NCBI GenBank assembly: GCA_002377695.1
Contig: DFQH01000007.1
Location: forward strand, 497-56,668
Direction: 5' to 3'
DNA: 56,172 nucleotides
Source: Citromicrobium sp. UBA3494
GTDB lineage: Bacteria; Pseudomonadota; Alphaproteobacteria; Sphingomonadales; Sphingomonadaceae
The translations under genes and the position numbers were made by a program. Shown piece after piece: positions 16,979-25,504 of the stretch. The notes beneath the pieces were generated by a model. The model saw only the letters and a list, made by a program, of their open reading frames with translations. It searched no databases and had not been told where the DNA came from. Every line of letters begins with the position of its first letter. Position 1 is the first letter of the stretch.

Positions 16979-18006
16979 GCCGCATCCTCGTCACGGGGGC
17001 CGCCGGGCTGATCGGCGGCGAGGTCTGCGCGCGCCTTGTGGCTGCGGGGCACCGGGTGACCGCGCTTGTCCATCGTAATCCGATGGTGTGCGGCAATGAT
17101 GGATGGGATGTGCCGGTCTCCGAAACCGTCGGATGCGACATCCGGCAGGACAAGCTGGGACTGGATGGCGAAACCTTCGCGCGGCTGGCGCGCGAACACG
17201 ATCTTGTGATTCACTGCGCCGCCACGATCCGGTTCGACCTTTCCGATGAGGAGTACGAGGCCGTCAACACGCGTGGCACGGCCAATGTAATCGCGCTGGC
17301 CAGGGCGGGCGGGGCGGGGCTGGTCCATGTCAGCACCGCCTATGTCTGCGGCACGCGCGACGGCCCGATCGGCGAGGACGACCCGCTGCCTGCCAGTGGC
17401 GCGTTCGCCAACGGCTACGAAGCGAGCAAGGCGGCGGGCGAGCGCCTGGTACGCGAGAGCGGGCTGGATTTCGCCATCGCCCGCCCCGCCATCGTGCTCG
17501 GCGAATACGAGAGTGGACGCATAAGGGGCTTCGATGCGCTGTATGCCGCTTTCCGGCTCATGGCGGAGGGGCGTATCCGTACCATTCCGGTGCGCGAGGA
17601 CGGGACGCTCAACTTCGTGCCGATCGACCATGTGGCGGGCGGGATCGTCGCCATTGCGCAGCAGATGGGGGCGGCTTCGGGCGGGACGTTTCATCTGGTC
17701 GCCGCGCAACCCTTGCCGGTGCACGAGTTTGCTGCGGCCATCGGCGGCTACGAGCAGTTCCACGCGCCCGATCTTGCGCGTCACGACAGGTTCGATGCTT
17801 CTGTGCTGCCGGCCATGGAGCGGCGGCTTCACCGCCGTGTTGCGGGCCTCTATGCGAGCTACTTCCAGCGCGATCCGCGGTTCGACGATGGCCGGTTCCG
17901 CGCGCTGACAGGAATTGAATCCGGCCCGGCGGATCGGGCCTACATGCAGCGGCTGATAGATTTCTGCATCGCCGACGGGTTTCTTCCTGCCGCGCCAGCG
18001 GACTAG
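16975..18006 (+). CDS. NAD-dependent epimerase/dehydratase family protein
   Basis: A 343-residue extended short-chain dehydrogenase-like protein. It has the nucleotide-binding motif RILVTGAAGLIGGEV at the very N-terminus, HCAATIRFDLSDEEYEAVNTRGTANV, and an STAYVCG region with an active-site Tyr-x3-Lys at GYEASKAAGERL. The TTG at 16975 overlaps the arsM stop (TTGA), implying coupled translation; the upstream part of the open frame is arsM in another frame. Substrate unknown. Co-translation with ArsM suggests modification of a sugar or alcohol moiety attached to arsenic. Its stop overlaps that of the convergent glycosyltransferase gene. Confidence 0.82.
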   Translation: MSRILVTGAAGLIGGEVCARLVAAGHRVTALVHRNPMVCGNDGWDVPVSETVGCDIRQDKLGLDGETFARLAREHDLVIHCAATIRFDLSDEEYEAVNTRGTANVIALARAGGAGLVHVSTAYVCGTRDGPIGEDDPLPASGAFANGYEASKAAGERLVRESGLDFAIARPAIVLGEYESGRIRGFDALYAAFRLMAEGRIRTIPVREDGTLNFVPIDHVAGGIVAIAQQMGAASGGTFHLVAAQPLPVHEFAAAIGGYEQFHAPDLARHDRFDASVLPAMERRLHRRVAGLYASYFQRDPRFDDGRFRALTGIESGPADRAYMQRLIDFCIADGFLPAAPAD

Positions 18007-18731
18007 CGCACGTCCGGATAGTCGCGTGCCATGCGGCTGCGCAGGCCCAGCGCCCACAGGATGCCGACCTTGAAGTAGATCCAGTTGGCCTTCAGCGGCC
18101 CCCATGCGGCGATCCGGCGGTCGGAGGTGCGGACCACGCGGGGCACCATCCGGATTCGGCCCAGCCGCGCGAACTTCACGCACAGGTCCGCCTCTTCCAT
18201 CACCATGTCGCCCGGCGTGCAGCCGCCGATCTTCAGAAAATCGGCGCGGCGGAAGAACATCGCATGATCGCCGAACAGCAGCCGCACGCCGCGCACGAAC
18301 AGGTGCGGGCGGCACAGCAGCGGCGCGTACCAGGTCTTGATGTAGTTATGCGCGCTGGTGACCCAGCGGGTCTTTTCACCGGTAATCAGCGGGGTGAAGC
18401 TGGCGAGCGCGGTGCGTTCATCCGCCAGCGTCCTGCGGACGACCGCGATCATGTCTTGCGGGGGGAAGCTATCGGCATGGACCACGCATATAAGCGGGGC
18501 CTGCGCGGCCTCGACCCCGGCATTGATCTGCCGCGCCCGCCCGCGCTCGGCCGAGATCACACGCCAGCCCGCCTGCTGCGCCAGCGCGACGGTTTCATCC
18601 GTGCTCCCGCCATCGACCGCGAGAATCTCAGCGGGGGCGGGATCGAGCGTCGAGAAATGCGCGGCAAGGGCAGGAAGCGCAGCCGCCTCGTCCAAGACCG
18701 GCACTACGATGGCGACGTCGGCATCACTCAC
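18003..18731 (-). CDS. Family 2 glycosyltransferase (radical SAM/selenodomain-associated transferase 2 type)
   Basis: A 242-residue GT-A glycosyltransferase. It opens VAIVVPVLDEAAALPALAAHF, with the nucleotide-sugar contact ILAVDGGSTDETV, GRARQINAGVEAAQ, and a DXD-like VVHADSFPP. It closely fits the transferase 2 subfamily that co-occurs with arsenosugar radical SAM genes. The GTG at 18731 overlaps the stop of the upstream gene (GTGA); residues before it in the open frame are translation of that gene in another frame. Expected to transfer a sugar or polyol group to the arsenical or its lipid carrier, by inference from family co-occurrence. Confidence 0.85.
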   Translation of the reverse strand: MSDADVAIVVPVLDEAAALPALAAHFSTLDPAPAEILAVDGGSTDETVALAQQAGWRVISAERGRARQINAGVEAAQAPLICVVHADSFPPQDMIAVVRRTLADERTALASFTPLITGEKTRWVTSAHNYIKTWYAPLLCRPHLFVRGVRLLFGDHAMFFRRADFLKIGGCTPGDMVMEEADLCVKFARLGRIRMVPRVVRTSDRRIAAWGPLKANWIYFKVGILWALGLRSRMARDYPDVR

Positions 18732-19306
18732 GCGAGCAGGTCGGGCCAGGCGTCGAGGTCTTCGCCGGTGTCGATATCGGTAAGCTCGGGCAGCAGGTGC
18801 GGGCTGATACCGTTGGCTTCCAGCCGCCGCATGGTTTCGGGGAAGACTTGCGGGGTGCTCCACGCCATGTCGGTGAACAGGTCGGGGCAGGGCTCCCTCA
18901 GGGCGAGCAGCCAGTAGCCGCCGTCGTCCGCCGGGCCGATTGCCGCATCGCGGTTGGGCAGCACGCTCGCCGCCTCGCGCAGCAGTGCCGCGGTAAGGCC
19001 GGGGCAGTCGCTGCCGATCATGATGGCGGGGGCGCCGACGCGGGCAAGCTTTTCGCCGAGATCGCCATCGCCCTGGTCGCGCACATCCAGATCTTCACCC
19101 AGCCAGTAGCGGAATCGCTGCGGATCGCTCCCGGTCACGCGCAGATGGAAGGGCAGGCCGCTTGTTCGTGCCTCGCCCACCGTCATCTCCAGCAATTTGC
19201 GGTAGAGCGCGGCCGCCCCTTCGGCGCCCAGCCTCGGGATCAGGCGTGTCTTGGCCTTGCCCGGTTCGGGCCAGCGGGCGAAGATGGCAACCTGGGGTGT
19301 CTGCAT
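18728..19306 (-). CDS. DUF2064 glycosyltransferase-like protein (radical SAM/selenodomain-associated transferase 1 type)
   Basis: A 192-residue protein of the CofC-like nucleotidyl/glycosyl transferase family. It begins VAIFARWPEPGKAKTRLIP, a typical start for this family, and has MIGSDCPGLTAALLREA and IGPADDGGYWLLAL with the metal-binding acidic residues. It is co-translated with transferase 2 (4-base overlap), the same pairing seen in arsenosugar-type loci. The ATG at 19306 (MQTPQVAIF) was chosen because homology begins there. Confidence 0.85.
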   Translation of the reverse strand: MQTPQVAIFARWPEPGKAKTRLIPRLGAEGAAALYRKLLEMTVGEARTSGLPFHLRVTGSDPQRFRYWLGEDLDVRDQGDGDLGEKLARVGAPAIMIGSDCPGLTAALLREAASVLPNRDAAIGPADDGGYWLLALREPCPDLFTDMAWSTPQVFPETMRRLEANGISPHLLPELTDIDTGEDLDAWPDLLA

Positions 19307-19355
19307 CCCCCGGGCATAGCGACATGCCTTCGCGTTTCCCATAAGGTGGCGACAA

Positions 19356-20168
19356 ATGCCGCGTATTTCTCCTCTCGCGCTGGCCGGCGCTGCGCTCATC
19401 GGCGGTCTTTGGCTGGCCGAGCGGGTGCGGCCCCTGCGCCGTCAGACGCACAACACCGCCACCCGGCAGGTGCGCAATGTCGCGCTGGGGCTGGGCGCGA
19501 TGGCGGTCGTGACGGCGATAGAGATGCCGTTGCTCACACAGCTGGCGAAGGACAATCTGCGCGCCCGGCGCGGGCTTGTGCAGATGCTGCCGCTGCCACG
19601 CCCGTTGCAGGTGATCGTCGGCGTCGCAGCGATGGATTACGCGTATTACTGGTGGCACGTCGCGACCCATCGTGTGTCCTTTCTGTGGCGTCTGCACCGC
19701 GTCCACCACATCGATCCCGACATGGATATGACCACTGCGCTGCGCTTCCATGCGGCGGATATGGTCGTCTCGCTGCCGTTCCGCGTTGCACAGGTGGTGC
19801 TGGCAGGGGCGGATCCGCGCATCCTGCTGGCGCACCGCCGCTTTTTCGATGCCTCGGTGCTGTTCCATCATTCCAATCTGCGCCTGCCCGGGCGGTGGGA
19901 TGAACGCCTGTCGCTCGTCTTCACGACGCCCAAGATGCATGGCGTGCATCACTCCAAGGTGCCCGACGAGATGAATAGCAACTGGTCCAGCGGGCTCAGC
20001 CTGTGGGACCGGTGGCATGGCACCTTGCGCCGCAAGCCGCAGGACGAAATCGACATTGGCGTGGCCGACCGTGCTTCGCTGGCGGACCTCTCGCTCGGCA
20101 ACAGCCTGACCGCGCCGTTCCGGGAAATGCCGCCGCCGCTACCGCCCGGCAATGTCAGCTTGCGCTAG
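19356..20168 (+). CDS. Sterol desaturase / fatty acid hydroxylase family protein
   Basis: A 270-residue membrane protein of the di-iron hydroxylase superfamily. Histidine clusters are visible at HVATH, HRVHH, HHSN and HGVHH, positioned as in fatty acid hydroxylases, and the N-terminal hydrophobic helices embed it in the membrane. It uses O2 to hydroxylate or desaturate a lipid chain. It is divergent from the DUF2064 gene with only 49 bases between. Its place beside glycosyltransferases and ArsM raises the possibility of a lipid partner for the arsenical, but carotenoid or general lipid hydroxylation is equally possible. Confidence 0.85.
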   Translation: MPRISPLALAGAALIGGLWLAERVRPLRRQTHNTATRQVRNVALGLGAMAVVTAIEMPLLTQLAKDNLRARRGLVQMLPLPRPLQVIVGVAAMDYAYYWWHVATHRVSFLWRLHRVHHIDPDMDMTTALRFHAADMVVSLPFRVAQVVLAGADPRILLAHRRFFDASVLFHHSNLRLPGRWDERLSLVFTTPKMHGVHHSKVPDEMNSNWSSGLSLWDRWHGTLRRKPQDEIDIGVADRASLADLSLGNSLTAPFREMPPPLPPGNVSLR

Positions 20169-21529
20169 CTGTCTGGCTGCTGCGCCTTGGGAGGCGCGCC
20201 GGCAAGGACCTTGCGCACGATGAGCACCGCGACCAGCCCGCCGATCACGTTGGCCGCCAGTTCCGCCGCGTAGATCGCGTCCGAATTCCACAGCGGCCGC
20301 AACAGCCAGCCGAAGGGCAGCATGACCAGGAAGACGCGCGCGCAGCTTTGCGCCAGCGCGAGACTGGCCTTGTCGACCGCGTTGAGGATGCCATTGCCCA
20401 CGATCAGCAGGCCGAACCCGGCATAACCCCACGCCGCGATCTCCAGGTAGCGCCCGAATTGTCTCACGATCGCCGGATCTTCGGTGAAGAAACCCGCGAA
20501 CCACTGGGCCGCGGCGACCAGCGCGACCGCGATTCCGAGGCCGTAGACGATGCAGAAAAGCCCAGCGCCTTTCGCCGCGGCGCGTGCGCGATCCGGCTGG
20601 TCAGCCCCCCAGTTCTGGCCGACGATGGCGCCGATGGAGCCGGACAATGCCAGCAGTGGCACCACCGCAAAGCTCTGCAACCGGCCCGCCGCACCGAAGG
20701 CCGCGACAGCCGACTGGCCTTCCAGCGCGATCAGCGCGGTGAGCACCGAGAGCCCGATCGGATTGATCGCGTTGGAGAAAGAGGCAGGCCCCGCCACGCG
20801 CAAGATGGCAAGCACCGGTTCGCGGATGCTCTTCGTCTCGCGGATGAGGGCGGGGTTGAAGGGCAGGTGTGTTCGCCCGACGCAGATTACCGCCAGCACC
20901 ACCGCGACCGCCCAGCCGATCAGGGTCGCGTAGGCCGCGCCCGCGATCCCGAAACCCTCTATCCCGAATGCGCCGGTAATCAGGATCGGGTCGAGCACCC
21001 AGTTCACCGCTGCGTAGGCGATGTTGATGAAGCTGCTCATGTTCGCTTCGCCCTGTCCGCGCAGCACACCGTTGAAGCCCATCAGGACCAGCAGGAAGGG
21101 GAAGGCGAGGGCGAAGGGCTCCATGTATTCGCGGATCAGTGGCAGCAAATTGTCCGGCGCGTTCATCAGACGGAACAGCGGTTCCTGCAGCAGCCACAGC
21201 GCGATCCCCAGCGCTACGCCGACCACGGTTGCGAAGGCGACGCCCAGATTGGCGCGCCGCGCCGCCTGCGCGTGGTCGCCCGCCCCCAGCGATCGCGCAA
21301 CGACCGAATTGATCCCCACCATGACGCCCACGCCAAGGCTGGTGAGGGCGACGGTGATCGGGAAGATGAAGCTGATCGCGGCCAGCGGGTCCGCTCCCAG
21401 CTGCCCTATGAAATAGGCGTCGATCAGGCTGATCGACATGATCGCGGCCACGCCCACCGCCATCGGTGCGGTCTGCTTCACGAGGTGGCCCGGAATGCTC
21501 CCGCGCGTCAGCTTGGCGTGTTCGCTCAT
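20165..21529 (-). CDS. MATE family efflux transporter
   Basis: About 454 residues with 12 predicted membrane segments arranged as two repeated halves, typical of MATE (MatE) exporters driven by Na+ or H+. The first repeat contains AAIMSISLIDAYFIGQLGADPLAAIS, and the second has SLGVGVMVGINSVVARSLGAGD-like character at its loop. The ATG at 21529 (MSEHAKLTRG) was chosen because upstream residues are not hydrophobic or conserved. Its stop overlaps the convergent hydroxylase stop. Substrate unknown. Confidence 0.9.
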   Translation of the reverse strand: MSEHAKLTRGSIPGHLVKQTAPMAVGVAAIMSISLIDAYFIGQLGADPLAAISFIFPITVALTSLGVGVMVGINSVVARSLGAGDHAQAARRANLGVAFATVVGVALGIALWLLQEPLFRLMNAPDNLLPLIREYMEPFALAFPFLLVLMGFNGVLRGQGEANMSSFINIAYAAVNWVLDPILITGAFGIEGFGIAGAAYATLIGWAVAVVLAVICVGRTHLPFNPALIRETKSIREPVLAILRVAGPASFSNAINPIGLSVLTALIALEGQSAVAAFGAAGRLQSFAVVPLLALSGSIGAIVGQNWGADQPDRARAAAKGAGLFCIVYGLGIAVALVAAAQWFAGFFTEDPAIVRQFGRYLEIAAWGYAGFGLLIVGNGILNAVDKASLALAQSCARVFLVMLPFGWLLRPLWNSDAIYAAELAANVIGGLVAVLIVRKVLAGAPPKAQQPDS

Positions 21530-21645
21530 CGCACGGGGCGGTAGACCGAACCCGGCCCAAGCTAAAGCGCCGATTACGTACGCTTGTGCGCCTCCCCGGC
21601 GATGTTCTATCCTGGCGGGCAAACAGACATGAAGGAGAGACCGAA

Positions 21646-22410
21646 ATGGCGACGCAGGCGAAGCTCGACTACGAATGTTCGAAAGAAGAATGGCAGGCGC
21701 GGCTGGACCTCGCCGCATGCTATCGCATCTTCGATCTGCTCGGCTGGTCGGAATCGATCTACAACCACATCTCGCTCGCCGTGCCGGGGGAAGAGGGTGC
21801 GTTCCTCATCAATCCCTTCGGCCTGCTGTACGAGGAAGTGACCGCCTCCAACCTCGTGAAGATCGATGTCGAGGGCAATAATATCGGCGGTTCGCCCTAC
21901 ATGGTGAACAAGGCCGGGTTCACGCAGCATGCCCACTTCCACAAGCATCTGGGCGAGCGGGCGAACGCGATCTGCCATGTCCACACGACCGAGACGATGG
22001 CGGTGTGCAGCCACAAGGACGGGCTGCTGCCGACCAATTTCTACGCCTGCAATTTCCAGGACCAGGTCGGCTATCACGACTTCGAGGGCGTGACGGTGCG
22101 CGCCGAAGAGGGCGACCGCCTGATCGAGAACCTTGGCGACAAGTCGATCCTGATGCTGCGCAATCACGGCCCCGTAGTGATGGACAAGGGCATCCAGGGC
22201 ATGTTCGTGAAGATGTGGGCGCTGCAGCGCGCATGCGAGATCCAGGTCGCGACGCTCGGCATGGGCGAGCCGCACCTGGTGCCGCAGGACGTCGTCGATG
22301 TACACCAGCGCGATCTGTCGGTGATGCAGGGCCAGGGCGGCGCGGGCGTGTTCGATTTCGAGGCATGGAAGCGCAAGGCCACGCGGATCGATGATAGCTG
22401 GCAGCAGTGA
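21646..22410 (+). CDS. Class II aldolase/adducin family protein
   Basis: A 254-residue class II aldolase/adducin domain protein. Zinc ligands are visible as HVH in AICHVHTTET, plus a further His in RNHGPVV. Such proteins act on short sugar or sugar-acid phosphates, but the adducin-type subgroup includes members without known substrate. A strong AAGGAGAGA ribosome site precedes the ATG. The next gene starts inside its stop codon, forming an operon with a zinc-ribbon protein and a 2Fe-2S protein. Confidence 0.88.
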   Translation: MATQAKLDYECSKEEWQARLDLAACYRIFDLLGWSESIYNHISLAVPGEEGAFLINPFGLLYEEVTASNLVKIDVEGNNIGGSPYMVNKAGFTQHAHFHKHLGERANAICHVHTTETMAVCSHKDGLLPTNFYACNFQDQVGYHDFEGVTVRAEEGDRLIENLGDKSILMLRNHGPVVMDKGIQGMFVKMWALQRACEIQVATLGMGEPHLVPQDVVDVHQRDLSVMQGQGGAGVFDFEAWKRKATRIDDSWQQ

Positions 22411-22637
22411 GCAAGGATGCTCCTGCCGAAGCACGCCATTGCGGCAAATGCGGGGGCCGCAGCGCCGAAGGCTTCGTCGTCGACATGGGCTATGGCGAGG
22501 TTAAGCCCGCGCGCTGGCAGGAAGGTACGCCGCAGACCGGCTGGACCGGCAGCGTGAAGGTGGACAAGAAGGAATTGAAACCGCTGCGCGCCTTTCGGTG
22601 CGAGCGGTGCCATCTGGTTGAATTCTACGCGGACTGA
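22407..22637 (+). CDS. Small zinc-ribbon protein
   Basis: A 76-residue protein with two CxxC knuckles, HCGKCG near residue 11 and RCERCH near residue 64, spaced as in a zinc ribbon. The GTG start overlaps the aldolase stop (GTGA), indicating translational coupling. The segment between the knuckles is rich in charged and aromatic residues (KPARWQEG). I do not recognise a named family; a nucleic-acid or protein-binding role is possible. Confidence 0.75.
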   Translation: MSKDAPAEARHCGKCGGRSAEGFVVDMGYGEVKPARWQEGTPQTGWTGSVKVDKKELKPLRAFRCERCHLVEFYAD

Positions 22638-22649
22638 GTTGGTGATGCC

Positions 22650-23204
22650 GTGACGAAGATGACGGTCAATAACCGACCGGTAGAGTATCTGCTCGACCCC
22701 GAGACCCCGCTGTTGTGGGCGCTGAGGGATGCGAGCAACCTGACCGGCACTAAGTATGGCTGCGGCACGGGCGATTGCGGCGCGTGCATGGTGCTGGTCG
22801 ACGGGGTGGCGCTGCGTTCGTGCCTCGTCACGATTGCCGAGGCGGAAGGGCGGCTGATTACCACCATCGAAGGGCTGAGCCGCGACCGGTCGCATCCCGT
22901 GCAGCAGGCGCTGGTCGCGGAACAGGCGATCCAGTGCGGGTTCTGTACGCCCGGCATCGCAATCGCCGCCGCCGCGTTGATCGAAGACAATCCATCCCCC
23001 TCGCGGGAGGATATGGACGCCGCGATCCCCAATATCTGCCGCTGCGGAGTCTATCCGCGGCTGGCGCGGGCAATCACCCGCGCGGCGGAGGCGGCAAGCG
23101 GGGCGGCTCCCATCGAAGCCGCGCCGCCGCCTGCAATCGAACCGGAAGAGGCGGCGCGCGATGTGCCCGCATTGAGGCCCACCTCCGCGCCGCCGCGGGA
23201 CTAG
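22650..23204 (+). CDS. (2Fe-2S)-binding subunit of a molybdenum hydroxylase type
   Basis: A 184-residue protein matching the small subunit of xanthine dehydrogenase/isoquinoline oxidoreductase enzymes. The N-terminal plant-ferredoxin-like cluster site is CGTGDCGACMV, and the second cluster is CGFCTPG plus CRCGVYPR. It normally passes electrons from a molybdopterin subunit. No large subunit lies beside it; the next gene is a TonB receptor on the other strand. It also has a proline- and alanine-rich C-terminal tail of about 30 residues. The start is GTG, 12 bases after the zinc-ribbon gene. Confidence 0.88.
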   Translation: MTKMTVNNRPVEYLLDPETPLLWALRDASNLTGTKYGCGTGDCGACMVLVDGVALRSCLVTIAEAEGRLITTIEGLSRDRSHPVQQALVAEQAIQCGFCTPGIAIAAAALIEDNPSPSREDMDAAIPNICRCGVYPRLARAITRAAEAASGAAPIEAAPPPAIEPEEAARDVPALRPTSAPPRD

Positions 23205-23207
23205 TCG

Positions 23208-25307
23208 TTATAGCGACAACCGCACGCCGAACCGCGCGCTGAACGGGCGCCCCGGCTGGATGTTGTTGTCCCCGTGGGCACTCGGGTAATATTGCTCGTC
23301 GAACAGGTTCTCGATGTTCACCTGGACCGACAGCCGATCCGACACGGTGTAGAACAGCGCGGCATCCACGCGGATGTAATCGGGCAGGGTCACGTTTCCG
23401 CTGAAGCTGGCGAACTGCTCGCCCTGATAGATCACGCCCGCCCCGATGCCGAGCCTGTCGGACAGGTTGAAGCGGTTCCACGCGGTCACCTGATGCTCGG
23501 GCAGCTGCTGAAGCCGCGTGCCTGCGACCGCGGCATCGGTGGTCTGCGTGATTTCGCCGTCGAGATAGGTGTAGCCGAGGCTCGCCTCCCAGAACGGTGT
23601 GACTTCACCCGTCAGGGTGATTTCGAAGCCTTCGGTCCGGCTCGCCCCGGTCAGCACGGTCAGGCCGCTGTTGGCGGGATCGGGCGCCGTTGTGTTGTCG
23701 CGCTCCAGCCGGAAGATGGCGGCGGCGGCGAGCAGGCGAGGGTGGATAGACCATTTCGCGCCCAGCTCGTAATTGGTGAACTGCTCCGGCTCGAAGGCGG
23801 CGTCGCCCGGGCTCAGCAGCACAAACTGGTCGCCCGCCTGTGGCAGGAAGCTCTCCGAGTAGGCGCCGTAGAGCGAAAGGTTCTCGATCGGCTTGAAGAT
23901 CACGCCGACACGCGGGCTGACCTGCTCGTCCACCCGGCTGCCATTGACGCTGTTGACCAGATCGACCGTATCGAGATCGAAACGGTCGAAGCGAAGTCCC
24001 GCGATTACCTCCACATGATCGCCGATCGCCAGCTGATCCTGAATGTAGGCGGAGAATGTCGTGAGGTCGCTATCGCGCGAGCGGCTCGGCGCAATGGTAT
24101 AAGCGGGGATGAAGATCGTGTCCGCCAGCGGAGTGGTGTTTGCGCCTGTAAAGGTCACGCCGTCGCGGCTGTTCTGCGTATCCTGACGCCCGGCTTCGAT
24201 ACCGACCAGCAGCGTGTGACTGAGCGGTCCGGTATCGAATTGTGCGACCAGATTGGCCTGCCCGATCAGGTTTTCGCGCTGGGTCGCGTCGGCATATCCG
24301 CCGAGGTTGACCGTGGTGCCGTTGGTGCCGGTCGGCAGGATATTGGCATAGGCCTTGTCGTAATTCGCATACTGGACAGCGGCATCGAGGCTGACGTTCT
24401 GCGACAGGCGATGGCTCAGCCGGGCGCGGGCGATATGCGCCTGCACTTCGTTGGTGTTGAAGCCTGGATCGCCGAAGAAGGTGTCGTAGTAACCCGTCAG
24501 CGGCCCGCCCTGGAACGAAGGCACGCCCCGGTCGGTCGTCCGCCGGTCGTCGTCATAGGTGTAGGAGAGATCGAGCCGCGTGTCCGGCCCGATATCAATG
24601 CCCAGCGTGGGCGAGATGCCAATGAAGCGGCCTTCGTAGAAATCGCGATTGCTGTCGAACTCCTCGTAGGTCGCGCTGACGCGCAGGCCCACGGTGTCGC
24701 TCAGCGGCTGGTTGACGTCGGCCAGCAGAGCGAACGCGCCGAAAGTGTCGAGCGAGGCATCGAACTCGCCGAAGGTCTCGCCCCCTTGGGCCTTCTTGCT
24801 GACGCGGTTGACGACACCGCCGCCGCCGCCACGGCCGAAGATCAGGGCATTGGCGCCCTTGAGCACCTCGACGCGGCTGATGTTGTAGAGCGAGCGATAA
24901 TATTGTGCATCGTCGCGCAGGCCGTCGAGATAGAAGTCCGCGGTGGTTTCCTGCCCGCGGATGAAGATTTCATCGCGGTGGCCTTCACCCGATTCGAGGC
25001 TGATGCCGGGCACGAAGCGCAGCGCCTCGCCCAGCTGGCGGATCGACTGGTCCTCCAGCTGATCCTCGGTGATGAAGGTCGCCGATTGCGGCACGTCGAT
25101 CAGCGGCGTTGGCGTCTTGGTCGCGGTGCTGCCGTCGTCGGTATCGTAACCCTCGCGCTTCCCGGTGACGATGATGTCGGCGGGCAGATAATCGCGTTCG
25201 GGCGTGGCCCCGTCTTCGGATTCGGTGTTCGCCGATGCTGGCGTGGCAATGGCGGAGGCGATCGCGGCGCCGAGGAAGAGGCCGGATCGGAAAGTCGAAC
25301 GATGCAT
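23208..25307 (-). CDS. TonB-dependent siderophore receptor
   Basis: A 699-residue outer-membrane receptor with an N-terminal signal peptide (hydrophobic GLFLGAAIASAIATPASA). The plug domain begins DVPQSATFITEDQLEDQ and contains FIRGQETTADFYLDGLRDD, the arrangement of catecholate/hydroxamate siderophore receptors. The barrel ends RFGVRLSL with no C-terminal extension. It imports ferric siderophore using TonB energy. AT-rich dyad sequences at 25321-25368, just upstream of the ATG, resemble iron-regulator sites. No siderophore synthesis genes are in the window. Confidence 0.92.
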   Translation of the reverse strand: MHRSTFRSGLFLGAAIASAIATPASANTESEDGATPERDYLPADIIVTGKREGYDTDDGSTATKTPTPLIDVPQSATFITEDQLEDQSIRQLGEALRFVPGISLESGEGHRDEIFIRGQETTADFYLDGLRDDAQYYRSLYNISRVEVLKGANALIFGRGGGGGVVNRVSKKAQGGETFGEFDASLDTFGAFALLADVNQPLSDTVGLRVSATYEEFDSNRDFYEGRFIGISPTLGIDIGPDTRLDLSYTYDDDRRTTDRGVPSFQGGPLTGYYDTFFGDPGFNTNEVQAHIARARLSHRLSQNVSLDAAVQYANYDKAYANILPTGTNGTTVNLGGYADATQRENLIGQANLVAQFDTGPLSHTLLVGIEAGRQDTQNSRDGVTFTGANTTPLADTIFIPAYTIAPSRSRDSDLTTFSAYIQDQLAIGDHVEVIAGLRFDRFDLDTVDLVNSVNGSRVDEQVSPRVGVIFKPIENLSLYGAYSESFLPQAGDQFVLLSPGDAAFEPEQFTNYELGAKWSIHPRLLAAAAIFRLERDNTTAPDPANSGLTVLTGASRTEGFEITLTGEVTPFWEASLGYTYLDGEITQTTDAAVAGTRLQQLPEHQVTAWNRFNLSDRLGIGAGVIYQGEQFASFSGNVTLPDYIRVDAALFYTVSDRLSVQVNIENLFDEQYYPSAHGDNNIQPGRPFSARFGVRLSL

Positions 25308-25320
25308 GAAAATCCCTGAT

Positions 25321-25368
25321 GCGAATAATTAGCGTTTGCGAAAGATCCGCTATTGATAATTAGTCGCA
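25321..25368 (-). promoter_or_regulatory. AT-rich imperfect dyad upstream of the siderophore receptor, candidate Fur-type site
   Basis: GCGAATAATTAGCG (25321-25334) and CGCTATTGATAATTAGTCGC (from 25348) form an imperfect inverted pair within 15 bases of the receptor start. Sequences of this kind (GATAAT-like, AT-rich in a GC-rich genome) are typical of iron-responsive operators. The assignment is by resemblance and by the function of the gene. Confidence 0.4.
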
Positions 25369-25504
25369 CAGGCAAGGCCTTGTGGAGGTCCTCCCGATTT
25401 TCCGTGCAAAGGGGCCAATGGAGCACCACTGCAGTGATGATGGGTGAGGCGGCGCGCGAGACTGCTTGCGGGAAGCACCACCGCACGCCGCCACCTCAGC
25501 TCCG

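Noticed and set aside
20003..21544. 513-codon plus-strand frame over the MATE transporter
   Set aside because: Charged, repetitive shadow of the real minus-strand transporter.
23274..25319. 681-codon plus-strand frame over the siderophore receptor
   Set aside because: Antisense shadow without conserved motifs; the minus strand carries signal peptide, plug and barrel.
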